The notes: generated by a model from the letters alone, not told the origin. Positions 1 through 11,596 are shown, counted from the first letter of the stretch. The stretch: 64,000 nt of DNA from Lampris incognitus (GCF_029633865.1 NC_079230.1:34109405-34173404), one strand, 5' to 3'. Translations and numbers: made by a program.

Positions 1-886
1 CACAATAAGAAATAATTCCCCCCCTCAAATATGCCTTCAGCGTCTCCCACAATAAGGAGGCTGAGATCCCTGGTGTTCTATTAACCTCTAGAAAAAAATC
101 TATCTGTTGAGAAACAAAATTTACAAAACCTTCATTTGATAACAGGCCAGTATTCAGTCGCCAGGATGGACGGGTATTATCACAACCTTTGATTTGCAAG
201 TCCGTAACGACTGGGGCGTGGTCTGATATAACAATGGCATCATATGAGCCGTATAATACTGATAGAATAAGCTGATTGTCAATTAAGAAATAATCAATAC
301 GTGTGAAGGTGTGATGGACGTGGGAGAAAAAAGAATACGCCTTGTCAGACGGATTATACAAACGCCATGGGTCTGAAAGTGAGAATTCGTCCATAAAGGC
401 TTGAATAGCTTTGGCAGAGCTTGACGGAACTTTAGTTTTTGTGGATGAGCGATCTAGCCAACAATTAAAGTCCCCCCCTAAGATGAGACGATACCTAGAC
501 ATATCTGGTATTAAAGAAAATACTGATCTGAAAAACCAACTGTCGTCCCAATTGGGGCCATAAACATTAAGTAGAGCAACCGGGGTGTCATTAAGTTTTC
601 CACATACAAGCACATATCTACCATTTGGATCGCAGGAGAAATCTGAGCAAGTAAAATTAACAGATTTATCAATCAAAATTGCCACACCTCTGGATCTACT
701 CTGGAATGCAGAGTGATAGACTTGTCCAACCCACCTCTTCCGCAGCCTGGTGTGATCAGATGGTTTAAGGCGCGTCTCTTGTAGAAAGGCAATATGAACA
801 CCCAAGTGATCAAGATGTCCAAGTACTTTGCTGTGTTTGATTGGCTGGTTCAGGCCTTTACAGTTCCAGCTAGAGAATTTGATCAC
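1..886 (-). CDS. L1/Tx1-type LINE ORF2, endonuclease domain (partial)
   Basis: The minus strand is open from about 1055 down to the window edge. From a GTG at 886 it encodes an APE-like endonuclease that nicks target DNA for LINE integration. Motifs in order are SSWNCKGLN near the start, a QETRL motif, GGDFNCWLDR, a tyrosine/serine-rich stretch ending RIDYFLID, and the terminal SDHAPV. These are the catalytic blocks of L1/Tx1 endonucleases. No ATG lies in frame upstream before the stop, so the true start is unclear; LINE ORF2 is often translated by reinitiation. The reverse transcriptase part lies outside the window. Its ORF1 partner is at 7526-9042 on the same strand, separated by the minisatellite and an inserted chromovirus. 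I see no stop in the visible part. Confidence 0.85.
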   Translation of the reverse strand, partial: MIKFSSWNCKGLNQPIKHSKVLGHLDHLGVHIAFLQETRLKPSDHTRLRKRWVGQVYHSAFQSRSRGVAILIDKSVNFTCSDFSCDPNGRYVLVCGKLNDTPVALLNVYGPNWDDSWFFRSVFSLIPDMSRYRLILGGDFNCWLDRSSTKTKVPSSSAKAIQAFMDEFSLSDPWRLYNPSDKAYSFFSHVHHTFTRIDYFLIDNQLILSVLYGSYDAIVISDHAPVVTDLQIKGCDNTRPSWRLNTGLLSNEGFVNFVSQQIDFFLEVNRTPGISASLLWETLKAYLRGGIISYC

Positions 887-1040
887 TCCTCCTCTGCTGC
901 AAAGTAGGCCTATTAGGATGGCCCATAGAATGGTGCTGGGTGCAAAATGTATAACACTATAAAATAGACTCTGTGAATGAGACCAACTCACGACAACAAA
1001 GCAATACACAAAGTAGTAGAAATAACGTTGTTCAAAAGGA

Positions 1041-1247
1041 ACTCTAAACTAGCATAACCCCTGCCCCTCCCTGTCTAAACTAACATAACCCCTGACCCTC
1101 CCTGTCTAAACTACCATACCCCTGCCCCTCCCTGTCTAAACTACCATACCCCCTGCCCCTCCCTGTCTAAACTACCATACCCCCTGCCCCTCCCTGTCTA
1201 AACTAGCATAACCCCTGCCCCTCCCTGTCTAAACCAACATAACCCCT
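1041..1247. repeat. 31-bp minisatellite, left block
   Basis: About six or seven head-to-tail copies of a C-rich unit of about 31 bp, containing CCCCTGCCCCTCCCTGTCTA and then AACTAC/GCATAA. The array stops abruptly at the 5'-truncated chromovirus and resumes on its far side at 6375. It lies in the spacer between ORF2 and ORF1 of the minus-strand L1. Confidence 0.95.
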
Positions 1248-1604
1248 GTGTCACCGGAGAGATCAGCGATCTTTGTTCCGGCTCCCAGGCCGCGACGAGT
1301 ACGGTAGATGCCCTCACCGCGCAGATCGCTGCCCTCTCCACAGCGGTCTCCAGGATGAGCGACCACCCTGCACTGGCCTCGGTCTCTGCCCCCAGCTCGG
1401 CCCCCCGGTTTCCCCGTTCCTGGTCCCAACGTTCCCCCTCCGAGTCAACCCCCACTGGACCCCCGGTGCGAGCCTAACCTCCCCTGCCCCAAGGCCTTCG
1501 GTGGGGAGTTCGAGCTGTGCAGGGGTTTCCTTGGTCAGTGTGAGCTCCTGTTCAAACACCAGCCAGCTAGGTATAGGACAGGAGAGACCAAGGTAGCCCT
1601 TGTC

Positions 1605-4600
1605 ATGTCCCTCCTCACCGGCAAAGCCCTCAGCTGGGCCATAGCGGTGGTAGGCCATACCGAGCAGCTCGCCTCGGACTATGGTGCCTTCCGCCGCGAG
1701 TTCAATCTGATGTTCGACCACCCAGCTGATGGGCAGGACGCTGCCGGCCGCCTCCATTCCATCCAACAGGGAGCCAGGTCGGTGGCAGAGTATTCCCTGG
1801 AGGTAAGGATACTCGCGGCAGACAGTGGGTGGGATGACACTGCGCTCAAGAGCGCGTACAGGAGGGGGCTGAGCGAGCCCATCAAAGATCTTATCGTTCG
1901 GGACCGCCCTGCCTCCTTCAACGAGCTCGTCACCCTCGCCCTCCAGATGGACGAACGGCTGCGGGAGCGGCGCCAGGAACGCGCCCTGCGCGCTGGCCCC
2001 TCCCATAGACCAACCCCCGTCCGTCCTACCGGTGCCTTCCCTGGGTCAGCGTCCCGTGGGCTCTCTCCACCCTCACACTCCACCTCGCAACCCTGGGTGG
2101 CTTCTGGATCCAGGCCGGAGGAGGAGCCCATGCAGTTGGGTTGGTCACGGCTCCCGCTGGAAGTTAGGGAGCAGAGGATGCATGGCCACCTCTGCCTCTA
2201 CTGCGGGAGGTCGGGCCACTATATCAAGGCCTGCCCGACTCGCCCGAAAAGACCCGGCTCACTAGTGAGGGGTGTCCTAGTGAGTCTGACGACCCTTCCT
2301 CAGCCCCAGCCCAAGAAGGAGCACAACCACCTCTTTCCAGTCACTCTCACCTGGGGTAACCGCTCACTGTCTGTTGGTGCACTCCTGGATTCGGGGGCGG
2401 ACGAGTGTTTGATGGACACCTCGCTGGCCCGGCAGGCCGGCATTCCACTCGTCCCCCTAGACACACCCCTCACAGCCCAAGCCCTAGATGGACGTTCACT
2501 AGGTAAAATCACACACAGCACTGCTTCCCTCACCCTCACTCTTTCGGGTAATCACGTGGAAGCTATCCGTTTCTTGGTTTTGCACGCCCCCACAGCGCCC
2601 CTGGTGTTAGGAAGACCGTGGTTGGAACGGCACGATCCCTACATCTCTTGGTCTACTGGGCGGATTTTGGGTTGGAGCGTTGCGTGTCATGCCAACTGCC
2701 TTCGCTCCGCCCACTCCCCGTCCAGCGGCCTCAGACCCGTGCCTCCTTCCACGGATCTCACTGGTGTTCCTTCCATTTATCACGATTTAGCCCCTGTATT
2801 TAGTAAAGAAAGTGCACTTTCCCTCCCCCCTCACCGTCCCTATGATTGTGCCATAGATCTCTTTCCCGGGGCCGCCCTTCCCACCGGGCGGTTGTATAAC
2901 CTCTCCGTCCCAGAGAAGGAGGCTATGCGCAATTATATCACAGAGTCCCTGGCCTCAGGAATCATAAGGCCCTCGTCTTCCCCGGTGGCGGCGGGCTTCT
3001 TTTTTGTGGCAAAGAAGGAGGGCAGCCTGAGGCCTTGCATAGATTATCGAATGTTAAATAATATCACGGTGAAAAATAAATACCCACTCCCCCTTATGAG
3101 TTCCACGTTCGAGCCACTCACTCACGCCACGGTGTTCACGAAGCTGGACCTGCGCAGCACGTACCACCTGGTGCGCATCCGGGAAGGGGATGAATGGAAG
3201 ACGGCCTTCAACACCCACCTAGGGCATTTCGAGTACCTCGTTATGCCCTTCGGCCTCACCAACGCCCCGGCCGTCTTCCAGGCATTGGTCAACGACGTGC
3301 TCCGGGACATGCTGAACACGTTCGCGGTGGTGTACCTGGATGACATACTCGTGTTCTCCAGGACTGAGGAGGAACACCACCAGCATGTCCGCCTGGTCCT
3401 CCAACGGCTGCTGGAGAACAGGCTCTTCGTGAAAGCCGAGAAGTGCGTGTTCCACTCCGCCTCCGTGGAGTTCCTTGGCCACATCGTGGAGAAGGGGCTC
3501 GTCCGCACTGACCCCAGGAAGACCCGAGCGGTGGAGGAGTGGGCACGGCCCACCAACAGGACGCAACTCCAGCGCTTCCTGGGGTTTGCAAACTTCTACC
3601 GGCGCTTCATCAGGGGGTTCAGCCGTGTGGCCGCCCCCCTCACTGCACTCACCTCCAACCTCCGCCCCTTCTCCTGGACCTCGGAGGCGGAAGCCGCCTT
3701 CTTGGCCCTGAAGAGGCTGTTCACAACGGCTCCGGTGCTCGCCCACCCGGACCCGTGCAGACAGTTCATCGTGGAGGTGGACGCATCGGACACGGGCATC
3801 GGAGCCCTCCTCTCCCAGCGGTCGGAGGAGGACCAGAAGATCCACCCGTGCGCCTTCTTCTCCCGGCGTTTCAGTCCTGCGGAGAAGAATTATGACATCG
3901 GCAACAGGGAGTTGCTGGCCGTCCACGCCGCCCTAGAGGAGTGGAGACACTGGCTGGAGGGAGCAGGGCAGCCGTTCATCGTATGGTCCGATCACAAAAA
4001 TCTGACCTACGTACGGACGGCTAAGAGGCTCAACCCCAGGCAGGCGCGCTGGGCTCTCTTCTTCAGCCGGTTCGACTTCACCCTCACCTACCGCCCGGGC
4101 ACCAAGAACGTCAGGGCAGACGCCCTCTCCCGTCTGTTTCCCGAGGGGTCCCCTGACGCCCCAGACACCATCCTTCCCCCGGCCCGGGTGGTGGGCGCCG
4201 TCACCTGGGCCATCGAATCAGTGGTGAGAAGGGCCCAGCGCGCCCATCCCGACCCAGGCAATGGACCCCGGAACCGGCTATTTGTGCCTCCCTCTGTCCG
4301 GCCCCAGGTGCTGGAGTGGGGCCACTCCAGCCATCTTGCCTGCCACCCCGGTGTCTACCGAACGGCGGCCTTCATCCGCAGGGGTTTCTGGTGGCCCACC
4401 ATGGAGGCAGACACCAGAGAGTTCGTGGCAGCCTGCACCACCTGCGCCCGCAGCAAGGCTCTCCATCGCCCTCCAGGTCTCCTGCGCCCCCTTCCTGTCC
4501 CCGGCCGACCTTGGTCCCACATTGCCTTGGACTTTGTAACTGGCCTCCCCGTGTCCCAAGGCAATGACACCATCCTGACCATTGTCGACCGGTTTTCCAA

Positions 4601-5822
4601 GGCCGTCCATTTTGTTGCCCTCACCAAACTCCCCTCTGCAGCCGAGATGGCGGACCTTCTCGTCTCCCACGTCGTCCGACCTCATGGGATTCCCCTGGAC
4701 ATTGTCTCTGACCGTGGTCCCCAGTTCACTTCGAAGGTATGGCAGGCCTTCTGTAAGGGGATTGGGGCCACGGTCAGCCTCTCCTCCGGGTATCACCCCC
4801 AGACCAATGGGCAGGCAGAGCGGGCCAATCAAGCCCTGGAGGCAGCTTTGCGTTGCGTTACCACCAGCAACCCCGCCTCCTGGAGCAAGTACCTGCCCTG
4901 GGTGGAGTACTCGCTCAACTCCATGGAGAGTTCGGCTACCGGTTTGTCCCCCTTCGAGTGTTCCCGGGGCTATCAACCCCCTCTGTTCCCCCATCAGGAG
5001 TTGGAGGTAGCGGTCCCGTCCACGAGGGCCCATCTCCGCCGATGCCGGCGCGTTTGGAAGACCGCCCGGGCCGCTATGTTGCAAGCTACAGAGCGGGCCC
5101 GGCGCAGCGCCAACCGGCGGAGAGTGCCGGCCCCAGCTTATCGACCTGGCCAGAGGGTATGGCTCCTGGCCCGGGACCTGCCCCTCCCTACCCTCAACCG
5201 GAAGCTGGCTCCCCGCTACGTCGGTCCCTACACCATCGACCGCATCGTCAACCCTTCGGCGGTGCGTCTCCATCTCCCCACCTCACTCAAGATCCATCCC
5301 GTCTTCCATGTCTCGCACCTCAAACCGGTAGCCACCAGCCCCCTGTCTCCCCCTGTCCAAGCTCCTCCACCCCCCAGGGTCCTCGACGGTGGTGACATGG
5401 TCTGGGATGTCGACCAGCTGCTCGCCGTACGCCGCCGGGGGCGTGGGTACCAATACCTGGTGGACTGGGTTGGCTATGGGCCCGAGGACCGCAGCTGGGT
5501 TCCCCGGTCCTACCTGGCCGACCCCGCACTCCTGGAGGAGTTCTATCGGGCCCACCCCAACGCCATCGGACGGTCGCCCGGTGTCTCCCGTAGGAGGGGG
5601 GGTCCTGTTGTGGTTACACCGCCCCGAGCTGCCTCCCCGGCACGTTCAAGCCACTCCCCCAACTCGGACGTGCCGGAAACATCCGAGCGCTCGGCTCGCG
5701 CTCTGAGACGAGCGCTGCACTGCACCAGGTGTTTGCCATCATCCATCAGGCACACCTGTGGCAATCAGGCAGCCTTCTACAAGAAGCCTCCCAGAACGTC
5801 TCTCAGTGCTTCGACGTACTGA
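1605..5822 (+). CDS. Chromovirus Gag-Pol polyprotein (5' truncated, otherwise open)
   Basis: 1405 residues are open from the first ATG, and the same frame is open back to about 1470. Visible domains are the Gag capsid-like core, a CCHC zinc knuckle [14 protein letters not shown] near residue 197, and an aspartic protease with DSGADE near 261. They continue with reverse transcriptase with YLDDILVF near 576, RNase H starting near VEVDASDTG at 723, and the integrase zinc finger near 905. The integrase core keeps D (LDFVTG), D (SDRGPQF) and E (NGQAER) at about 975, 1035 and 1071, followed by a chromodomain with [13 protein letters not shown] near 1290. The N-terminal part of gag (1248-1475) sits in another frame, so at least one frameshift is present. 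There is no stop before the LTR, and the frame runs 217 nt into it. No catalytic residue I checked is missing. Confidence 0.9.
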   Translation: MSLLTGKALSWAIAVVGHTEQLASDYGAFRREFNLMFDHPADGQDAAGRLHSIQQGARSVAEYSLEVRILAADSGWDDTALKSAYRRGLSEPIKDLIVRDRPASFNELVTLALQMDERLRERRQERALRAGPSHRPTPVRPTGAFPGSASRGLSPPSHSTSQPWVASGSRPEEEPMQLGWSRLPLEVREQRMHGHLCLYCGRSGHYIKACPTRPKRPGSLVRGVLVSLTTLPQPQPKKEHNHLFPVTLTWGNRSLSVGALLDSGADECLMDTSLARQAGIPLVPLDTPLTAQALDGRSLGKITHSTASLTLTLSGNHVEAIRFLVLHAPTAPLVLGRPWLERHDPYISWSTGRILGWSVACHANCLRSAHSPSSGLRPVPPSTDLTGVPSIYHDLAPVFSKESALSLPPHRPYDCAIDLFPGAALPTGRLYNLSVPEKEAMRNYITESLASGIIRPSSSPVAAGFFFVAKKEGSLRPCIDYRMLNNITVKNKYPLPLMSSTFEPLTHATVFTKLDLRSTYHLVRIREGDEWKTAFNTHLGHFEYLVMPFGLTNAPAVFQALVNDVLRDMLNTFAVVYLDDILVFSRTEEEHHQHVRLVLQRLLENRLFVKAEKCVFHSASVEFLGHIVEKGLVRTDPRKTRAVEEWARPTNRTQLQRFLGFANFYRRFIRGFSRVAAPLTALTSNLRPFSWTSEAEAAFLALKRLFTTAPVLAHPDPCRQFIVEVDASDTGIGALLSQRSEEDQKIHPCAFFSRRFSPAEKNYDIGNRELLAVHAALEEWRHWLEGAGQPFIVWSDHKNLTYVRTAKRLNPRQARWALFFSRFDFTLTYRPGTKNVRADALSRLFPEGSPDAPDTILPPARVVGAVTWAIESVVRRAQRAHPDPGNGPRNRLFVPPSVRPQVLEWGHSSHLACHPGVYRTAAFIRRGFWWPTMEADTREFVAACTTCARSKALHRPPGLLRPLPVPGRPWSHIALDFVTGLPVSQGNDTILTIVDRFSKAVHFVALTKLPSAAEMADLLVSHVVRPHGIPLDIVSDRGPQFTSKVWQAFCKGIGATVSLSSGYHPQTNGQAERANQALEAALRCVTTSNPASWSKYLPWVEYSLNSMESSATGLSPFECSRGYQPPLFPHQELEVAVPSTRAHLRRCRRVWKTARAAMLQATERARRSANRRRVPAPAYRPGQRVWLLARDLPLPTLNRKLAPRYVGPYTIDRIVNPSAVRLHLPTSLKIHPVFHVSHLKPVATSPLSPPVQAPPPPRVLDGGDMVWDVDQLLAVRRRGRGYQYLVDWVGYGPEDRSWVPRSYLADPALLEEFYRAHPNAIGRSPGVSRRRGGPVVVTPPRAASPARSSHSPNSDVPETSERSARALRRALHCTRCLPSSIRHTCGNQAAFYKKPPRTSLSASTY

Positions 5823-6374
5823 ACCCTGCGGTAAAGTTCTGACAAGCCCTCCAGCGTTCCTTGCAGTCTGTTTATTCCCCAGTGTCTTATCTTCGTGTCT
5901 CTGTTTCCTCCCAAGACTCTCCCTCCGCGATTTCCACGGCTCCCCGCGTCTCCCTCGTCCCCAGCGACCTTCACGTTTCTCCCCGGACCTCTCCTGCGAT
6001 CTCCCCCCTTGTCCCTCTACCTGGACCCCTCCTTTCGGACTCGACTTCCCGGATCTCGGACCTGGACTTTCTCGGACAACCCCTCTTGGATCACGGACTG
6101 GACTTTCTCGCCAGGTGCACGCACATTTCTTCAACACCTCCTGGTCATTTACATACCGCACCACACATTGGCTAAAAACACTCACACATAGTTATACACG
6201 CAAACCACGGGACACCACACATAGTTTATTCACACATCCCACTAACAGAACGCCTTTTTCACCAGACATTTCCCTCCCACAATAAAACCTCCCTTTGTAG
6301 ACTTAGAAGTCATCTCGTGTCTGTCTGTCTTGGGTTTCGCCACACGGGTCAGGTTCTGGTGCGCGAGCATAACA
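5606..6374 (+). repeat. 3' LTR of chromovirus copy A
   Basis: Begins TGTTGTGGTTACACC just after the purine-rich tract and ends CATAACA at the minisatellite. Its limits are supported by alignment to the paired LTRs of the copy at 17406-20746. It holds AATAAA near 6282 and the putative self-primer segment GCTTCGACGT at 5808-5817. Confidence 0.85.
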
Positions 6375-7320
6375 CCCTGCCCCTCCCTGTCTAAACTAGC
6401 ATAACCCCTGCCCCTCCCTGTCTAAACTAGCATACCCCCTGCCCCTCCCTGTCTAAACTAGCATACCCCCTGCCTCTCCCTGTCTAAACTACCATAACCC
6501 CTGCCCCTCCCCGTCTAAACTACCATAACCCCTGCCTCTCCCTGTCTAAACTACCATAACCCCTGCCCCTCCCTGTCTAAACTACCATAACCCCTGCCCC
6601 TCCCCGTCTAAACTACCATAACCCCTGCCTCTCCCTGTCTAAACTACCATAACCCCTGCCCCTCCCTGTCTAAACTACCATAACCCCTGCCCCTCCCTGT
6701 CTAAACTACCATACCCCCTGCCTCTCCCTGTCTAAACTACCATACCCCCTGCCTCTCCCTGTCTAAACTAGCATAACCCCTGCCCCTCCCTGTCTAAACT
6801 ACCATACCCCCTGCCTCTCCCTGTCTAAACTACCATAACCCCTGCCCCTTCCTGTCTAAACTACCATACCCCCTGCCCCTCCCTGTCTAAACTACCATAA
6901 CCCCTGCCCCTCCCTGTCTAAACTACCATACCCCCTGCCCCTCCCTGTCTAAACTACCATACCCCCTGCCCCTCCCTGTCTAAACTACCATAACCCCTGC
7001 CTCTCCCTGTCTAAACTACCATACCCCCTGCCCCTCTCTGTCTAAACTACCATACCCCCTGCCTCTCCCTGTCTAAACTACCATAACCCCTGCCCCTTCC
7101 TGTCTAAACTACCATACCCCCTGCCCCTCCCTGTCTAAACTACCATAACCCCTGCCCCTCCCTGTCTAAACTACCATACCCCCTGCCCCTCCCTGTCTAA
7201 ACTACCATAACCCCTGCCTCTCCCTGTCTAAACTAGCATACCCCCTGCCCCTCTCTGTCTAAACTACCATACCCCCTGCCCCTCCCTGTCTAAACTACCA
7301 TACCCCCTGCCCCTCCCTGC
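6375..7320. repeat. 31-bp minisatellite, right block
   Basis: About 30 tandem copies of the unit seen at 1041-1247, with point variants (CCTCTCC/CCCCTCC, CATACC/CATAACC, CTAGC/CTACC). There is no unique spacer between units, so it is a tandem array and not a CRISPR. The last unit ends at the L1 inter-ORF sequence (7321-7525), in which I see no gene. Confidence 0.95.
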
Positions 7321-7525
7321 TGATGCGTCACCATGAACTGGCCCCACTATAACCCACTATCACTGGTAAACCCTAACACACACAGCTAAGTAGTATGTGA
7401 AGAGGGGTAGGAGTCATATCACTTCTCCTGAAGTCAAGTGACAAAGTAATAACACATTGTTAAACTGTTAACAGCCCAGTATGAAAGATGCACCGTGGAC
7501 ATAAGCATTAGGCTTGTTAGAAAGC

Positions 7526-9042
7526 CTACTCCCCAGGAGGAGATTGCCAACTTGCGGAGGCTGATGGACGGACCACCTTCCGGAGCTTACTGCCTACGAA
7601 TGATGAGGCGACGGTCGGATCTTCAAACGTGTGCGTGGTCCCATCCGGTAGGGGGATTTTAAGGAGTGCTGGGAACATCAGTCCAAACTTGACACCTGGA
7701 CAGGCCCGTAGTTCGCGTTTCACTCCTCCAAACGCGGCTCTCTGCGGGAGACGTTGGCAGTGTATTCGGGGGGAACGCAGTCTCCTGCCCTGGAACAGCA
7801 GAGGGGAGTTTGGGAGACGTTGACAGTGTATTCGGGGGGAACGGACAGTCTCCTGCCCTGGAACAGCAGAGGGGAGTTTGGGAGACGTTGGCAGTGTTGT
7901 GGGGGTAACGGACAGTCTCCTGCCCTGGAACAGCAGAAGGGAGTTTGGGAGACGTTGGCAGTGTAGTCAGGGGGAACGGACAGTCTCCTGCCCTGGAACA
8001 GCAGAGGGGAGTTTGGGAGACGTTGGCAGTGTATTCAGGGGGAACGGACAGTCTCCTGCCCTGGAACAGCAGAAGGGAGTTTTGGAGACGTTGGCAGTGT
8101 ATTCAGGGGGAACGGACAGTCTCCTGCCCTGGAACAGCAGAGGGGAGTTTGGGAGACGTTGGCAGTGTAGTCAGGGGGAACGGACAGTCTCCTGCCCTGG
8201 AACAGCAGAGGGGAGTTTGGGAGACGTTGGCAGTGTAGTCGGGGGGAACGGACAGTCTCCTGCCCTGGAACAGCAGAGGGGAGTTTGGGAGACGTTGGCA
8301 GTGTAGTCGGGGGAAACGGAGTCTCCTGCCCTGGAACAGCAGAGGGGAGTTGCGGGATGTTTCGCTGAACCGTCGTACAATCTCGTTCCGCATGTGGAAA
8401 TAGTGCACCCTGATGACAACCGGTCTGGGCGGTTCTCCCGTCTTGGGTTTGGCACGTAGGGTGCGATGGGCTCTGTCGAGTAGGGGGACTCCACCCGGTT
8501 TCAGCAGGTCTTTCAATAAGCCGCCGATAAACTCTGTTGGACGCGGCCCTTCAGAGCCCTCTGGTGACCCCACTATACGGAGGTTGCTGCGCCTCGATCT
8601 CCCCTCCAAGTCCTCACCTTTGTCTGCCAGTGTCCTCACTTGTGTTTTGAGCGCCTTGACGGAGGCATCGAGTGAGGTGAGCTGGTCGCTATGGCCACTC
8701 GTGGTTTGTTCCAAGTCACCAAGAGTCCGTCCATGTTCATGTATCTTCTGCAGCAGTGGCTCGGTAGCATTCTTCAGTTCTGTGCGCCGCACTGAGCTGA
8801 TTTCGGATCTCAAGTCAGTCGCCAACGAGTCAATCCTACCAAATACTATGTCTTCCTGCCAAATATGTCTTCCTACCAAATATGTCTTGCTTCAGTGAGT
8901 CCAACACAGACTGCAACGCCCGCGGATCGGTAGAGTTCGCCATGCTAGCAGCGCCATCCAGCGGCCGCGGTGGTTCAGTTGATTGCCAGGATTTGTTGCG
9001 GCCTACACGTGAGGAGTCGGATTTCGGCTTATGAGTGGCCAT
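7526..9042 (-). pseudogene. L1-type LINE ORF1 (nucleic-acid-binding protein), disrupted
   Basis: Starts at an ATG at 9042 (MATHKPKSD). It continues through a heptad-rich coiled coil (LQKIHEHGRTLGDLEQ) and an RRM-like part (RRSNLRIVG). The C-terminal domain is seen at 7526-7723 (VKRELRACPGVKFGLMFPALL). This is the layout of L1 ORF1p, the trimeric RNA chaperone. The frame is broken by a short tandem duplication near 8850-8885 and by nine copies of a 68-bp repeat between the RRM and the C-terminal domain. 68 is not a multiple of three, so each copy shifts the frame. ORF2 of the same element follows at 886-1. Confidence 0.85.
7747..8350. repeat. 68-bp tandem repeat inside L1 ORF1
   Basis: Nine nearly identical copies. 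The period is exactly 68 bp between the copies at 8153 and 8221; one or two copies differ in length by a few bases. On the minus strand each unit encodes the NSPLLFQGRRL...YTANVS segment of ORF1, so part of the coding sequence itself was amplified. Confidence 0.95.
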
Positions 9043-9403
9043 TATGAGTCCGAAGGGCAAAAAAGGCTTGTCAAACTGGTAAGCAAAATAAATTGAGCCT
9101 GATAATGCCGAAAACAATTGATAAAAGGACTATTTATAAATTACATTTGTCACATAACGACAGAGCTGTGAAAAAGCCTGTCTCACATGCTCGGTGCTCG
9201 GCTCCGCCTCGATGCAACTATTAACCTCCACACTATAATGCTAGATCCAGAGACGCATCATTGAGGCATATTTACCCGCGGATTTCATTAGATGGAATCA
9301 GAATGCATTTCATCTGCATCTCTCAGTTTACTCAACCGGGAAAAGGACCAGAATCCCCTGAGCACAAGAAGAAATTCGCCAATCTCGCCCTCTAGTGGCA
9401 CCA
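9043..9403 (-). other. Probable L1 5' region, no gene seen
   Basis: AT-rich sequence upstream of the L1 ORF1 start. I see no recognisable coding sequence. It probably includes the 5' untranslated region of the L1, but its end cannot be fixed from this copy alone. Confidence 0.4.
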
Positions 9404-9605
9404 TGTTGTAATAGCCGAGAGTTAACCCTTTTTATGATCTTTGCTGTTCCCTTTGGTACAATCTTACTTTTTGAAATGGTTTGTACATATGAATTATATT
9501 TTAACATAACAATAACTGTAAATACCTCTTCCCTTGTACATAGTTAAACCAAAATAAAATATATTCTCTTTTTTTATACTGAACATTTACCACCTGGCTA
9601 CAACA
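9404..9605 (+). repeat. Candidate solo LTR (202 bp)
   Basis: Starts TGTTGTA and ends TACAACA, giving a perfect 7-bp terminal inverted repeat of TG...CA type. An AATAAAA signal lies near 9553, which suggests plus orientation. I see no matching target duplication and no partner LTR, so the call is tentative. Confidence 0.45.
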
Positions 9606-9820
9606 ATACAGTAGCATAACGACTGAAACCAACGACCAGTTTCATGTGCAAATATGGGCGTGACCATTAACTAGAGTTTCAATGGCCGTGTCTGTGAATA
9701 GTACCAGTTAAAGCATGTGCCACTTAACTTAGCCATTTTCCTCAGAATCTCACCAGAAATGTCCTCAGAAAACATGACTGGCACGCAACCACACGCAACA
9801 CAAACACAGTTGGTGTAGCA
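9606..9820. other. No recognised feature
   Basis: Unique-looking sequence between the candidate LTR and an hAT end. I see no open frame of interest, RNA gene or repeat. Confidence 0.5.
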
Positions 9821-9950
9821 CAGTGGTTCTCAAAGTGGGGTCCGGGTCACCCAAAGATACTTGAGAGGGTTCCAGGGGGTTCCCAGTGAAAAGGGAAATA
9901 ATATATTTTAACTATAATTTTATTAGTTACATAATTACAGAATCTATGAC
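9821..9950. mobile_element. hAT terminal fragment
   Basis: CAGTGGTTCTCAAAGTGGGG at 9821 followed by a GGGGTTCC-rich stretch is the typical end of ZBED/Charlie-type hAT transposons. Only about 130 bp are present, with no transposase and no second end. Confidence 0.6.
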
Positions 9951-9952
9951 TG

Positions 9953-11596
9953 AATTATGCAAGCAGCTCCAAAATTCAATATAAATTCCTCCAGCAGTTT
10001 CTTAGCTACTGCCCCAGTCTGTTGGTTAGGTATGGCATAAGATTGTGACCAACTAGAGACATAGTCTGCTATGACCAGTGTGCACTTATTACCTTGCTCA
10101 GCACTGGGGAGGGGGCCCATTAAATCTGCAGCGATCCCTCTAGTTTGTAAATGAGCGGCCTGTAACAAAACTTGTCATGGATGTTCTACAGGGAGGGCCT
10201 TTCCCTTTGTAAGCAGCACATGCCACACATGTCTCACACCACTTTTTCATGGCCCTCTCACTCTGATTTTGCCTGTGATTTTTTTCTAAAACTCACAGGC
10301 AAAACTCATGATAAAACTGCTAGCCTAAATGGCCAGCAGTTTTGTCGCTGTGCATAAAGGTTAATATCTCATTTATCAGTTCAACATAGTTTCCTGTCTC
10401 ATAGTTTTGACTCTATAGGCCCAGTATTTAATTTCTTACTTGTAATGCACCCCACACTTGCCTGAATGGTCTGACGTTTGACTCTGAAATAATTCAGCAG
10501 GAGGCTCAGTTCTATCTTGTTTTGTTTTTTTCCAATCCTTCAACTGGGAAGTCACAGAGTATCTATCCTGTGCTTCCAGGAGGAAGTCCATGTTTTCTGA
10601 GGCTTGAGAGTCAGCACTCACTAGAGGTGCCATAGCGACCTCATGTGGCCTGTCTGGGGCTGCTGTCAGAGTTACTGCACCACATTCGTTGTAGTCTTAC
10701 TCTGTACTTACTGATTATCTACAGGACGGTGCAGTTTCTCTGGACGGTGTACTATCTCATGCTGATTTTGGTCTAGCAGCTCTAACCACCTGGCTAGCTG
10801 ACCTTCTGGCTTTTTGAAGTTACTGAGCCAACACTGAGCTATGATCTGTCCTCAGTAAAAAAAAAAAATTTTTTTTTAAATTCCTCCCTAACAGACAGTG
10901 TCTGAAATGTTTAAGGAATACAATCACAGCCAACAGCTCATTTTTTGTCATTAACAGTCTCTTCTCTTGTTTTGTCAGGGCAAAAAATCGGGTATACATC
11001 TTCTGTAGTATGATGCGAGATCAAGAAAACTTCTAGCCTCTGTCACTGACTTAAGGGTATGCCATGATCGAATACTCTCTGTTTCGGAGGGGTCGGTACA
11101 CACTCCCTCTGCTGAAATGATATGTCCTAGGTAGCTCACCTGTGACCTGCACAGGTGGCATTTAGCTGGCTTCACTTTAAGGCCTGTCCATTTCAATCTG
11201 CGTAGGACCCCCTCCATCTGTGTCACCTGGTCCTGAACAGAATGGTCTAGCACTATTATACCATCAAGGTACACCAAGCATGTTGTCCATTGCATGTCAG
11301 CCAACACCAAGTCCATGAGGCATTGAAATGTACTCAGTGCATTGCACAATCCAAAACCCATGACATTGAACTCAACAAGTCCCCTCTTGGTCAGAAATGC
11401 TGTCTCATTACGATCATCAGGATGTCGTCTGTAGCTGTGCAACTCTCTTACACAGCAACCCCAATAGTTATTTAGGGACATTAATTTTGTCTTTGGTATT
11501 TTCAACAGAACCACACACATTTATCGTGTGGTGGAATTTGTCCTGCCCGTCAAGCTGTCACATCTGCTCCGGTTCTCTAGCCATGTGTATAGCTTC
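9953..11596 (-). pseudogene. Degraded Ty3/Gypsy pol (element B)
   Basis: Minus-strand remains of one pol gene, read from high to low coordinate. Reverse transcriptase is at 10975-11520: FGLCNALSTFQ, then YLDGIIVL where the usual motif is YLDD, then SYLGHIISAEGV. The end of RNase H is at about 10600-10870 (LRTDHSS). Integrase core is at 9944-10168 (DLMGPLP, DYVSSW, YAIPNQQ). The second Asp of the YLDD motif is replaced by Gly, and many stops and frameshifts are present. The gene is cut near 9953. Its gag is at 17017-17405, beyond the inserted hAT. Confidence 0.75.

Larger units (their letters stand above)
1248..6374 (+). mobile_element. 5'-truncated Tf1/sushi-like chromovirus (copy A)
   Basis: A Ty3/Gypsy LTR retrotransposon of the chromovirus branch. 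Its order is partial gag, protease, reverse transcriptase, RNase H, integrase, chromodomain, polypurine tract (5593-5602) and 3' LTR. The 5' LTR, primer site and start of gag are absent: the element begins in mid-gag directly against minisatellite repeats, and the same minisatellite resumes after the 3' LTR. It therefore inserted into the array and later lost its 5' end, or was captured by repeat recombination. Related copies lie at 17406-20746 and 26380-27694 on the minus strand. Confidence 0.9.

Noticed and set aside
4278..5273. Long open frame on the minus strand (331 codons)
   Set aside because: It is a mirror of the GC-rich integrase coding region of chromovirus A, with no domain of its own; the same holds for 3219-3926 and 55033-56016 on the minus strand.
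6375..7320. Regular array that might be taken for a CRISPR
   Set aside because: The 31-bp units abut directly with no unique spacers, in a eukaryotic retroelement setting; it is a minisatellite.
7878..8306. Plus-strand open frame of repeated peptides through the 68-bp array
   Set aside because: It exists only because each repeat unit is open in several frames; the coding sense (L1 ORF1) is on the minus strand.
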